DNA of 64,000 bases from positions 120,702,907 through 120,766,906 of the forward strand of contig NC_081552.1 in NCBI RefSeq assembly GCF_963082655.1. The letters are read 5' to 3'. The notes below the pieces were generated by a model. That model ran no database searches, was not told where the DNA came from, and was given only the letters and a program-made list of their open reading frames with translations. Position 1 is the stretch's first letter. Every line of letters starts with the position of its first letter. Below are positions 44,686-55,884 of the stretch, piece after piece. Source of the DNA: Stomoxys calcitrans (Eukaryota > Arthropoda > Insecta > Diptera > Muscidae). The translations under genes were made by a program, and so were the position numbers.

Positions 44686-47600
44686 TTTTATATATAAGAT
44701 AACACTTTATTAAAATTTAATAATAAATAAAATTTAAATTTAATAATGGGTACGCCCTAATGAATAAAATCAGAAAGTCTTTTTGCTTCACCTTAAGTGA
44801 AGAAATGTGTTAAAATAAAATGATAAGAGGGTGCAGATATTAACCCGCCCCGTGCCACTATGGACATACACCTAATTCAGTATTTGGCTTGTTGTGCGCT
44901 CTAAAAACTGTAAAGTAACCTCTAAAAAGAAAATTTTTTGTGAGGAATTCCGTGCTACTTACTGTTTTCAATACCATTTCCCTAAGTTGGTTCATGTCTG
45001 ATATCTCTCCTAAGTACCGGTATCTGTTAGACGCGAAAACCGGGCAATGACAAAGGAAATGCTCCAACGTCTCATCATCTTCCCCGCACGCCCTACACAT
45101 GCTATCACTTGCCGCACCGATTTTACATAAGTGAGCTCGTAGTCCAATATGTCCCGTTATGATACCAATAACTTTAATAACTCTTTCTTACTTCCTTTCA
45201 GTCATAGCTTCGTCTTCTCACGATCTAAATTCCCCATAGGATTTTCGCCGTCCTACCGACCGTTTCGCTGTTCCACAATGTTGCATGGGCGTTCGTCGCC
45301 CACTCCTTTATTTCGGACTGCGTCGACCCGAAAGGCTTCGGGTTAACCAAGTTTATTGACGGCAGGTCATTGGCCTTCAACGCCAAATCGTCTTCCCTTT
45401 CATTTCCTCTTTCTCTGTTATGTCCCTCACCCAGACGATGGGGATTGTGCCATCCTTAGCGAAGGCGTTAATCTCCTGCTTACACTACAAGACTGTTCGT
45501 GACCTTACCGTCCTGGTTGTTATTACCCTTATGGCAATTTTACTGTCCGTAAAGGTGTTCACAATCGACGTCCTCGCGTTAGCACCACACCACCTCACGC
45601 TTTCCGTGATCGCCCAGACCTCCGCCAGCAGGACCGTATAATGGTCAGGCAGTCTAAAACAGATCTCAGTTCCTGGGTTCTCAATGTAGACCCCAGGCGC
45701 ACTCTGCCCTCTAGCTGTAAGGGCACATTATTAAAAGCCCCCTCCATTCTTCTATTTTATGCACAACCTCGTGCAGGGCAGTTTCTGCCGACCTTCCCTT
45801 GGCAAAGACATGCTGTTTGTATTTGAGCAGTTCGTTGGATGTCCTACTCTTAATCATGATGTCCACATGGCGTTCCACGGTTATGAGTGGAAAGGACGTA
45901 AGGCTTATGGGTCTGTGGGCCTTTGGTGTCGCATAACTTTCCTTCCCTTGCCTCCTGCCAGGCTTTCAGAGTATATGCAAGTCATAGGCACAATGTGAAA
46001 ATATTGGCCAGATAAGGCCCCACATAATCTACCTCTTTCAGTTGTAACGCCGGAAATATTCCATTAGCTCCGGATGACTTAAATGATTTGAAGCTCCTCA
46101 AGGATACCTTCATCATAAATTCCGTAATTATAAACCTTCGATTAACGTCATTATTCCAAGATTCCGGTGTCTCCGCGAGTTCCGTCATATCCTGTCTCTG
46201 CTCTCACTCCAATGTCGTCTACTAAAGTTTCAGTTTGGACATGGCTTTTGAGAGAAACTTTTTTATCTTGGCGGCGTCAAAAACGCTATCCACCTGTTCG
46301 CAGAAAAGCTTCCAGAAGGCACGTTTTGCCGCTCTGGTAATCATTTTGTATTCCTTGAGCCGTGTGTAATACACATCCCAATGAACTTCTATTTTTTACG
46401 ACGTGTTCTGCGGATCTCTTTTCCAATATGGCAAATCTCCCCGGTAATCCAGGGTTCCTTCTATCTTCGATGGACCCCACCAGTGCTGTTGCATCCGACG
46501 ATGACAACTTTGGGGAAAAATATATAATTCAAATTTGTATGACAAATAACGCAGGTCCTCGGCCGAGTACCAGTGTTAGCATAGAATAATAAGTATTTGA
46601 GATGGTTCAGACCAGAAACTTTGTTCCGGGTCATCCATAGCTCCAGAATTAAGGAAATATGAATCTTATCTCCATCAGAGCGAGTGTAGCAGCCTTGCTA
46701 CGGTGGAGGTTTATCTGGATTACATCAATCGTTGGTCCTCCAGTAAATGGGCATCTTGGGTGTAGGTGATGATCTCATCGTCTGGTCCCTGTTTTTTAAA
46801 CTGCATTGACTTTCCTGTTACTGCACTGCCTGATGTCATCGTTGTAGGTTATTTGCCTAGTCTAGTCTTCCGACTTTTTATAAAGTCGGTAATGGTTCCA
46901 TCGTCGGTAATGGTTCCTGTTCGTTAAGCTGTATTGGGTTTCCATGCCCTGTACTGCCTGGTGTTTCAATACAAGAACCTTTGCTTATCTTAGTCTTCCA
47001 AATCTTTAATAAATGGGCTTCTTGGGAGTAGGTGATAGTACCTGTTCGTTAGGCTACATTGAGACTCCTGTCTCTGCGCTGTCTTATATCTAAACATTAG
47101 GATCTTTACCTATCCCAGTATTCTTAATCTTGAAGTCGGTGATGGGTCCATCGTCTGGTCACTTTTTGTTAGGCTGTGTTGGGTCTCTCGCCACTGTACT
47201 GCTTGATATTATAGCGTTAGGATCTTTGCTTATTCTAGTCTTTCCAAATATTGATCGACCCCGTGATTTTTTCGTTGTCAGCTCCCTGTTCATATGGCGG
47301 TGTTGAGTCACCTACCATTACACGGCCTGAAGTCTCAAAATGAGAGTTTCTACCTATCCTATTCTCCCAATATTGAAAAAGAGAGCTTTGCTCTCGTAGT
47401 GCACCATGCCTTTATTCTTAGCCAAGCTTGTCACGGAGACTTGATTAATGCCACCCACAAGGAGAGTTCCTTCCTCCTTCTCCTCCTTGTGAAAGACCGC
47501 CCACTTCTCTGCGTCCAAACCTTGGTTTTGCTTGCCCAAGAAACCCAGCATGCGTTCCGTCGCAAATTTACTGCCCCATCCCTTGATGAAGACTGTAGCT

Positions 47601-48789
47601 TTTGTGAGCTGGGGGATATCCACATTTCTTACCAGGTCGGGCTTTGCGCGCTCCCAGGGAGCGTGAATACCTCCGACGAGCTGTTTGACGGTATCAATAC
47701 ATTCCGCCGACACAAAACACAGCGTAAAGATGCTCCTCAATACTCGCAGCTCTACATTTGTATGGGTTGACCCTCTACACACATGTTCGAAAATCCGATC
47801 GTTAACCAGATCCTCCACTTTGAACCGATGATCTGGTGGAATCCTACTGGATGCACAGCCGATATTGATGACTGACTGATGACTGTTGTACTTCCTTGCC
47901 ACTCTGGCGTAAGAGGGTGGCTCCTTACCATTCTCAGCGACCATCTTCCCCTTCCGTGATGGCTGTGGCCTCCTATTGGAAGTCACAGTCCTCCATGAAG
48001 ACTCAGGGGGTGTGCGCTTCCTTCGTTTCTGTTTCGACTTTGTCTACCTCCGCAGGACACTGTCTGGAGTCTCCATTGCGGTATGGCTAGCTTGGTTTTC
48101 CCAGAGTACTTGAAAGCGGGGAGCTCTTTTTCTTCTTCAGAATTTTAGCAGTGTTATGCTCTTCGGGAGATCTGATTCTTTTTCCAGCTTCCGTAGAAGT
48201 TCTTAGAATGTCTTCCAGCAACCAGAACTTTCGCCCGATCGCGCTGCCGGTACATACTCCTCTGTCTCCTTTGTAGTGCACCGGATCGCTTTCTCGGTCT
48301 GCTTGTGAGCTTAGCAAAGCTATCGCTCACTTCTATCGCCATCCCGATGCCCTCATCTCTCGATTCGGCTGCGATGACTGTTGACACCGTCGCTGTCTGA
48401 ATCCGATTCTGAAACCACCTTCACTTAAAGGCTGGGGACGAACTGTGCATCGCCCTGGTTTATCCGTCTCTTCCTCATTAATTAGTCCGACCACTAGTTG
48501 TGCGCTTGAAGCATTACTCTCGACTACAGGTTCCAAGGCACGCACACCTATAGGAGGGGAGGACAACACGCTACGGTCTGACGCCACAACGCAGATGTTG
48601 AGTCTTTGGAGTCCATTTCTGCCCTACTCCAATAGACTTTAAAATTTTTTCGTAAAAGGTAGTACCTATTCCGAGATACGGATAGATTTTTTTCCTTCTT
48701 TGAGGAGCGAAATACTAACACGTCCGCTCCACTCAATGGTTAGACTTTTATGTCTGAGAGCAAGTTTTATATTAGACTTCTGTTTGCCG
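44686..48789 (-). mobile_element. Internally deleted LINE (unit 2)
   Basis: Second copy of 38855-42958 with the same deletions and the same order: CCHC knuckle 44858-45100, RNase H and RT fingers 45101-46191, 125-bp repeats 46726-47376, ORF1 47354-48736. Identical deletions show that the duplication is later than the decay. Beyond 48789 the text CTAGGTCATTTGACATCAATTGGTGAG may be more LINE 5' UTR. Confidence 0.85.
47354..47986 (-). CDS. LINE ORF1 protein, C-terminal region, 210 aa open frame (unit 2)
   Basis: The predicted protein is identical to that at 41523-42155, including SYARVARKYNSHQSVINI near the start and the LINE ORF1-like KEEKEEGTLLVGGINQ stretch. There is no sign of separate selection; identity reflects the recent duplication. 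The same doubt about the true start applies. Confidence 0.65.
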   Translation of the reverse strand: MTSNRRPQPSRKGKMVAENGKEPPSYARVARKYNSHQSVINIGCASSRIPPDHRFKVEDLVNDRIFEHVCRGSTHTNVELRVLRSIFTLCFVSAECIDTVKQLVGGIHAPWERAKPDLVRNVDIPQLTKATVFIKGWGSKFATERMLGFLGKQNQGLDAEKWAVFHKEEKEEGTLLVGGINQVSVTSLAKNKGMVHYESKALFFNIGRIG

Positions 48790-48826
48790 CTAGGTCATTT
48801 GACATCAATTGGTGAGCAAAGAAAAA

Positions 48827-49495
48827 ACAAATAAGAACGTGCTAAGTTCGGCCGGGCCGAATCTTATACACCCTGCACCATGGGTCGCATTTGCCGCGTT
48901 CTATGCGCTGTATCTCTTTTTAGGCAAACAAAGAATATTGAATAAGAACTGTTATACTATTGGAGCTATATCAAGTTATAGTCCGATTCAGAACATAAAT
49001 GAATGCTGAACATTCTAGAAGTCATTGTGTAATATTTGAGTTCAATCGAATAAGAATTGCGCCTTGTAGGGGCTCAAAAAGCAAAATCGGGAGATAGGTT
49101 TATATGGGAGCTGTATCAAGCTATTGATCGATTAAAACCATATTAAACACGCATGATGAAGCTCATAAGAGAAGCCGTTGTACAAAATTTCAGCCAAATC
49201 GGATGAGAATTGCGCCCTCTAGAGGCTCAAGAAGTCAAGATTCCAGATAGGATTATATGACAGCTATATCAGGTTCTATACCGATTTATGCCATACTCAG
49301 CACATTGGAAGTCTTAACAAAACACCTCATGAAAAATTTCAGCCAAATCGGATGAGAATTTCGCGCTCTATTGGCTCAAGAAGTCAATATCCAAGATCGG
49401 TACATATGGCAGCTATACCAGATAATGAACCGATTGGAATCGTACTTAGCATCGTTGTTGGAAGTGATACAAAAACACTACGTGCAAAATTTAAC
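48827..49495 (+). mobile_element. Family A repeat, 5' half
   Basis: ACAAATAAGAACGTGC, an intact palindrome and CACCCTGCACCATGG open the copy. It runs through four diverged monomers and stops near 49495, where a reverse A copy meets it. The 3' block and microsatellite are absent. Confidence 0.8.
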
Positions 49496-49499
49496 AATA

Positions 49500-50830
49500 G
49501 GATGGAGGTATACTAATTTCGTCTTTCTGTTTGTAACTCCTCGAAATATTCGTCTAAGACCCCATAAAGTATATATATTCTTGATCGTCATGACATTTTA
49601 AGTCGAACTAACCATGTCCGTCCGTCTGTCTGTCCGCCCGTCCGTCTGTCTGTCGAAAGCACGCTAACTTCCGAAGGAGTAAAGCTAGCCGCTTGAAATT
49701 TTGCACAAATATTTATTTTTAGTGTAGGTCGGTTGAGATAGTAAATGGGCTATATCGGTCCACATTTTGGTATAGCTGCCATATAAACCGATATGGGATC
49801 TTGATTTTTTGAGCCACTAGAGGGCACAATTCTTATCCGATTTGGCTGAAATTTTGCATGAGGTGTTTTATTATGACTTCCAACAACTGTGCTGAGTATG
49901 GTTGAAATCGGTCCATAACCTGATATATCTGTCATATAAACCTATCTGGGGTCTTGAATTTTTGAGCCGCTTGAGTGCGCAATTCTTATCCGATTTCTCT
50001 GAAATTTTGCACGACGTCTTTTTTATGATTCCAACAACTGTGTTAAGAATAGTTCAAATCAGTCTATAACCTAATATAGCTGCCATATAAACCGATTTGG
50101 GGTCATTACTTCTTGAGCCACTAGAGGACGCAATTATTATTCGATTTAGCTGAAATTTTGCATGAGGTGTTTTGTTATATCTTTCAACAACTGTGCTAAG
50201 AAAAGTTCAAATTGGCCCATAACCTGATATAGCTGTCATATACACCGATCTGGGGTCTTGACTTCTTGAGCCACTAGAGGACGCAATTATTATTCGATTT
50301 AGCTGAAATTTTGCATGAGGTGTTTTGATATAACTTTCAACATTTGTGCTAAGAATAGTTCAAATCGGTTCATAAGGCGATATAGCTGCCATATAAACCA
50401 ATGTGGGATCTTGACTTCTTGAGCCTCTAAAGGGCGCAAGTATTAACCGATTTGGCTGAAATTTTGTACAACGGCTTCCCTCATGACCTTCAACATACGT
50501 GTTGAATATAGCATGAATCGGTTTAAAGCCTAATACACCTGCCTTATAAACCGAACTCCCTATTTTACTTCTTCAGCCCCTAAAATGCGCAATTCTTACT
50601 AGATTTGGCTGAAATTTTACACAATGACTTCTACTATGGTCTCCAATATTCAGTTCTATTATGGTCCGAAATGAACCATAACTTGATATTGTTCCAATAA
50701 CATATCAATTCTTTTCTGTTATCCTTTGTTTGCTAAAAAAAGATACAGTGGCAAGAGCTCGACAAATGCGATCCGTGGAGAAGGGTATATAAGATTCGGC
50801 CCGGCCGAACTTAGCCCCCTTTCACTTGTT
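49500..50830 (-). mobile_element. Family A repeat, reverse, complete but older
   Basis: The left end GATGGAGGTATACTAATTTC is a shortened 3' end; the right end has the palindrome and CCCTTTCACTTGTT. Seven or so monomers with many differences from the young copies lie between. It faces the A 5' half on its left, so the two form an inverted pair. Confidence 0.8.
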
Positions 50831-50835
50831 AGTTC

Positions 50836-52135
50836 TGCCTTTTGTTATTTTTTGAAGCTCAATTTCCTGTCTTGCGCTTTAAGTAATTGATAATGATAAT
50901 TTAAGTAAGCGATAATAAATAGAAGCACTCTCTCCTCCTAATGAGACAGGTGCCACTGTAGGTAAATTGTATCTCCTGCTGAAAGAAGTACTTCTGTCTT
51001 GCACGGATTAACGCCTAAACCACTTTTGGTAGCCCAATTCACAGTCGCATTTAGAGCTACCTGAGGTATACGAGTGCTGGAAAACTTTCCCCTAACAGCA
51101 ATAGCGACATTATCACCATATGCCACTTTTTATTCCAGAGATAATAAAATATTGTTAATGGCTATGTTCAAAAGTAGATGAGAAAGTACACCTCCTTGAG
51201 ATGTTCCTCTGCTGACCCCTTTTTTTAGATCTACAGATCCCAAGCCTGCCGTAATGCACCTTTAGTAATTAAGTTATTAATAAAATTTTCTAAAACTCCA
51301 TCATAATTGACGTCGGTTTTACATTATTGAAAGCACCTTCAATGTCAAGAAATTCCTTGACGGCGAGAGAACCCTCTAAATAGTCATGTAGGTCGTGAAG
51401 GGCAGTTTTAGCGGACTTGCCCTTACTATATGCATGCTGTTGCCGATACATGTTTTTATCAACCTCTCTAGAGTCTGCAGCATCGAGGATGACAGACAGA
51501 TAGGATAAAATTGTGTGGTAAGGGTTTCCTACTTTGTGTGGTAAGGGTTTCCTACTAATTTAACTTTTTGTCCCTCCATTCCACAGGTATATGCGACATG
51601 CTGATACAAGCAAAGTATATTTTTCTAAGCCAAGGAGCCAGTCTGTCGGGCACAGTTTCTAATTCAACCGGTGATACATCATCAGGGTATAGCAATTTAA
51701 AGGAGTGTTTTCATCGCCCAAAGGATTTTCGACTCAATTTCCCCGATAAAATCCAACGAATGCATACCAGTGACAACTTCTTCTGGCGCCACGTTGTCGG
51801 TTGGAGAGTTTCACCGGAAATGTATATTAACGAGTAGTTCTTGTGTTTCCTCAGTAGACATTGTTAATATGTTCTCTGACTTTTGAATGGATCTCACCGT
51901 AATAGGTTTCGAGGTATCCTCCACGGAGTTGTAGTGAGCCTTTCCAAGCTTGACGTCCCAATCGTGTGTTGCCCTTGTGGCTTTTGCCCTGTTGAATAGT
52001 TTACTGCAGCCCTTCCTTAGACCAACCGGTTCTGGGGTCCACCATGGCGGTCGCTAATTGCCCTTTGGATTGGGACTACCACAAAATGACACAAGCGCCA
52101 TTCATGGCCTTCGTGATCGGTTTCCTTTTGTGGTC
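50836..52135 (-). pseudogene. LINE pol fragment: endonuclease-RT linker and RT palm
   Basis: On the minus strand, in several frames: PEPVGLRKGCSKLFNRAKAT, then AHYNSVEDTSKPITVRSIQK, MSHIPVEWRDKKLN, MYRQQHAYSKGKSAKTALHD, VKEFLDIEGAFNNV (motif A with its Asp), GGVLSHLLLNIAINNILLSL, and AYGDNVAIAVRGKF. The last stands where YADD should be; the altered box would inactivate RT. NATVNWATKSGLGVNPCKTE follows. These are LOA/jockey-like motifs. Stops and frame changes are frequent. The part after residue CKTEVLLS is missing. Confidence 0.8.
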
Positions 52136-52139
52136 TATA

Positions 52140-53840
52140 AGAATTAGGATAGATTATCTGTCCCATGCCACTATAGACATACACCTAAGCCAGTAATCGG
52201 CTTGTTATGAGCTTTTCAAACTAAAAGGTAACCTCGAAAAAGAAAATTTGATACTTACAAAATCCATTATTGTTTTCCATGCCAAGCCCCTAATTTGGTT
52301 CATGTCTGATATTGTGTCTACACGTAAGTACCGGTATCTGTTGGACGCGGAAGCCGGGCAATGACAAAGGAGTGCTCCAACGTCTCATCATCTTCCCCGC
52401 ATGCCCTACACATGCTATCACTTGCCGCACCGATTTTACATAAGTGAGCTCGTAGCCCAGTGTGTCCCATTATGATACCAATAGCTATACCGACTTCTTC
52501 TTACTTCCTTCCAGTAATATCCTCGTCTTCTCACGATCTGGATTCCCCCATAGGATTTTCACCGTCCTACCGAGCGATTCGCTTTTCCACAGGGTTGCAT
52601 GTGCATTCATCGCCCACGCTCCAAGGCTTCGGGTTAACCAAGCTTATTGACGGCAGTCCTCTGGCCTTTACCGCCAAATCGTCCGCACTTTCATTCCCCC
52701 TTACTCCGTTATGGCCCGGCACACAAACGATGTGGATTTTGCCATCCTTCTTACACTGCAAGACTGTTCGTGACCTTACCGTCCTGGTTGTTATTGCCCT
52801 TATGGCAATTTTACTGTCTGTAAAGACTCACGCATTCCGTGACAGTCTGGATCTCCGTATGTAGGACCGTATTATGGTCAGGCAGTCTAAAACAGATCTC
52901 AGTCCCTGGGTTCTCAATGTGGACCCCCATGCCCACTCTGTTCTCTAGCTTTGATCCATCCGTGTAACATGATCTTCTAGATGGCAATACAAGGATTCCG
53001 TCAATCCAAGAGTGTACCGCTGGCATCAGTGCTTCGCACTCGACCTCAAGGTTCATCTCAGGTATTCGATCGGAAACCTCTTCCCTTCCCTTCCAGGTTT
53101 CCTATCATCGGTTCGCGATGGTATGAGGTGCTCTCATCCTCAATCCATACTCCTATCACCTTAAATCTCATAGCCGCAGTGGTTGCCTCACACTTAATCT
53201 GTATGTCAATGGGTCGGATATCTAGAATAGACTCCAATGCCCTAGTGGGCGTGGTCCTCATCGCTCCGCCTATGCCAAGACAACATGTTTCTGAACATGT
53301 AGTATGGTCCTTATGTTGCACTCTTTCTCCAAAGCAGTCCACCACACTACTGAGGCTAAAGTAGGTATTGGTCTAATCACGCTCTTGTAAAGCCAGTGGA
53401 CTATCCTCGGATTCAGCCCCATTTCTGGCCTATGGCCCGTCTACATAGTGCCCAACATCTGTGAGCCTTCTCGGTACGCTCCTGAATGTGACACTTCCAA
53501 TTCAGTTTCCTGTCCAAGATAACAGGGATAGTCGTGCAGAATATGTGCCAAAATTTAACCCAATCCGCCTTTCTTCTGTTCAGCCTAGGGACCATTTCTT
53601 CAGTATTTTCGCCAAGGCTGAAACTAATATAACGATGATCGGAGTAGTTGTGGTCATTCAACACTTCCCAGTCGCATATTCTTCCGCTTACATCTTTTGA
53701 AACATTCCTCCGCACACCCATGGTTCCTGGACAAGAAACATGTCAAATCCTCCTCCCATCAGAAGGACCTTTAGTGCTGCCGCACCAAAATTACGTCTAT
53801 TTCAGCAATAAAATGTATATCGGTGAAGGATATATATGAA
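52140..53840 (-). pseudogene. LINE pol with endonuclease fused to RT thumb and RNase H
   Basis: Minus-strand order: AALKVLLMGGGFDMFLVQEP (endonuclease start), ICDWEVLNDHNYSDHRYISF (endonuclease end, SDH motif), RLNRRKADWVKF, then directly VILDRKLNWKCHIQERTEKA and HRCWALCRRAIGQKWG (RT thumb). Next come TRALESILDIRPIDIQIKCE, SCYTDGSKLENRVGMGVHI with the first RNase H Asp, VPGHNGVRGNESADDLAVKA (RNase H end) and CRACGEDDETLEHS (knuckle). RT fingers and palm are deleted. The 3' UTR ends near 52140. Same family as the LINE at 38.9-43 kb. Confidence 0.85.
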
Positions 53841-53879
53841 AGCTATTGTACATCAAAAAGAAATTGTATGGCAGTCATG

Positions 53880-54040
53880 TGAAAACAAATCCCCAAAGAG
53901 GCTTCGCAATGCGGCACGCTGTTCGGACTCGGCTAGGAAAAGGAGGTCCCTTATCATTGAGTTTAAAAATTGAATCGGATAGTACATTGATATGTGAGAA
54001 GTTTACCCCTGTTCCTTAAGGGAATGTACATGGTCAAATT
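53880..54040 (+). mobile_element. SINE1 body, headless
   Basis: CCAAAGAGGCTTCGCAATGC, CTGTTCGGACTCGGCTAGG, CATTGATATGTGAGAAGTTT and CCTTAAGGGAATGTACATGG match SINE1. The head is missing. Confidence 0.65.
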
Positions 54041-54615
54041 TAAATATGAATTGATTTTGATGAAATTGGACCGACGTACAGTACAAATTTCAAAAAGAAT
54101 TTTGAAGATATCTCTATTCGTTATTTTCTTACAGTTTCTTTGATTTGAATTTTCGTTTTTAGAAAATTGCAATTTTTACTCGTTATATGGTGTTGACCTG
54201 AGTGCATATGTCTTGTGTGGGTCATAAAACCTTTATTAGAGTTCCGCGTTCTATATGCAGCAGAGCAATATTTTCCATTAGAAAATTCTTAAGATTCAAA
54301 TTCCATTTAATATCCATTTGGAAATACAAACCATAAGCTGTTAGCAAACCATTTGTGTATTAAGGGTCACTCATACTACTATAAACAGGATTAGTCTAAT
54401 ATGCGTATGAGCATGTGCATGTTTGAGAAATTAAACATTCTGGGCGACGTCAAAGTGAATCGTTGAATTCCATCTGGACTTAATGCATTTCTCACGGACT
54501 GACTATTCCGACTATGCTGGCCCCAACTATCGCAAGCAGAGAAAAGTACATGTTAAGAAATTTAAACATTCTTCAGGCAGTCTCATGTCCTAATAATGAT
54601 TACAAAACTAAAACC
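54041..54615. other. Unassigned AT-rich sequence
   Basis: No coding region or repeat end can be recognised in this stretch. It separates a SINE from a family A cluster. The longest peptides are short and composition-driven. Confidence 0.4.
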
Positions 54616-55808
54616 AACAAGTAAAAGCGTGCTAAGTTCGGCCGGGCCGAATCTTATATACCCTCCACCATGGATCGCATTTGTCAAGTTCTTTTTCCGG
54701 CATCTCTTCTTAGGCAAAAAAGGATATAAGAAAAGAGTTACTCTGCTATTAAAACGATATCAAGATATGGTCCGGTTCGGACCAAAATTAAATTATATGT
54801 TGCGTTAAGAATTGCGCCCATTGGGGCTCCCGAAGTAAAATAGAGAGAACGATTTATATGGGATCTGTATCGGGCTATAGACCGATTCAGACCATAATAA
54901 ACACGTTTGTTGATGGTCATGAGAGGATCCGTCGTACAAAATTTCAGGCATATCGGATAATAATTGCGACCTCTAGGGGTCAAGAAGTCAAGACCCAAGA
55001 TCGGTTTATATGGTAGCTATATCAGGTTATGGACCGATTAGAACCATACTTGGCACAGTTGTTGGGTATCATAACAAAACACGTCGTGCGAAATTCCATT
55101 CCAATCGGATAAGAATTGCGCACTCTAGAGGCTCAAGAAGTCAAGACCCAAGATCGGTTTATATGGTAGCTATATCAGGTTATGGACCGATTTGAACCAT
55201 ACTTGGCACTGTTGTTGGATATAATAAGAAAAGACGTCGTGCAAAATTTCATTTCAATCGGATAGGAATTGCGCACGCTAGAGGCTCAAGAAGTCAAGAC
55301 CCAAGATCGGTTTATATGGCAGCTATATCAGGTTATGGACCGATTTGAACCATACTTGGCACAGTTGTTGGATATCATAGCAAAACACGTCATGCAAAAT
55401 TTCGTTCCAATCGGATAAGAATTGCGCACTCTACAGGCTCAAGAAGTCAAGACCCAAGATCGGTTTATATGGCAGCTATATCAAAACATGGACCGATATG
55501 GCCCATTTACAATACCAACCGACCTACACTAATAAGAAGTATTTGTGCAAAATTTCAAGCGGCTAGCTTTACTCCTTCGGAAGTTAGCGTGCTTTCGACA
55601 GACAGACGGACGGACGGACGGACGGACGGACGGACGGACGGACGGACGGACGGACGGACAGACGGACGGACATGGCTAGATCGACATAAAATGTCACGAC
55701 GATCAAGAATATATATACTTTATGGGGTCTCAGACGAATATTTCGAGTAGTTACAAACAGAATGACGAAATTAGTATACCCCCCATCTTATGGTGGAGGG
55801 TATAAAAA
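54616..55808 (+). mobile_element. Family A repeat, complete copy
   Basis: Intact palindrome and CCCTCCACCATGG at the left, a small deletion near 54800, about four monomers, the longest microsatellite in the window, the conserved 3' block and ATGGTGGAGGGTATAAAAA. The reverse copy at 55885 lies only 76 bp away. Confidence 0.85.
55598..55672 (+). repeat. GACGGACG microsatellite in family A
   Basis: About 75 bp of GACA/GACG tetranucleotide-like units. Every well preserved A copy has this run at the same place but with a different length, from a few units (58122) to this one. It reads as an Arg-Thr-Asp-Gly peptide, which is only a by-product. Confidence 0.9.
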
Positions 55809-55884
55809 CCGAAGCGCACAACAAGCCGGTAACTGGCTTAGGTGTATGTCCATAATGACATGAAGCGGATTAATATCCACACCA
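55809..55884 (+). mobile_element. LINE 3' fragment between two A copies
   Basis: AAGCGCACAACAAGCC, TTAGGTGTATGTCCATA and GGATTAATATCCACACC match, on this strand, the 3' end region of the LINE at 39000-39070 (minus). The A copies on both sides point toward it with their 3' ends. Confidence 0.75.

Larger units (their letters stand above)
37129..48789 (+). repeat. Tandem duplication of a 5.83-kb unit
   Basis: Unit 1 is 37129-42958 and unit 2 is 42959-48789, head to tail, with about eight differences seen by eye, one of them a T-run length change near 44411. The junction shares only CG between its two parents. The unit carries a B 3' end, C mosaic, a SINE and a deleted LINE. Either a very recent event or a collapsed or duplicated assembly. 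Confidence 0.95.

Noticed and set aside
53413..53721. A host gene with an endonuclease-like domain
   Set aside because: The text is LINE endonuclease fused to LINE RT thumb, flanked by RNase H and knuckle parts of the same family.
55469..55750. Open frames of 60-100 residues in family A, such as one starting MAAISKHGPIWPIYNTN and ending in RTDGRTDG repeats
   Set aside because: They recur wherever the 153-bp monomer and GACGG run are intact, because both keep a frame open. They show no domain, no stable start and no constraint beyond that of the repeat.
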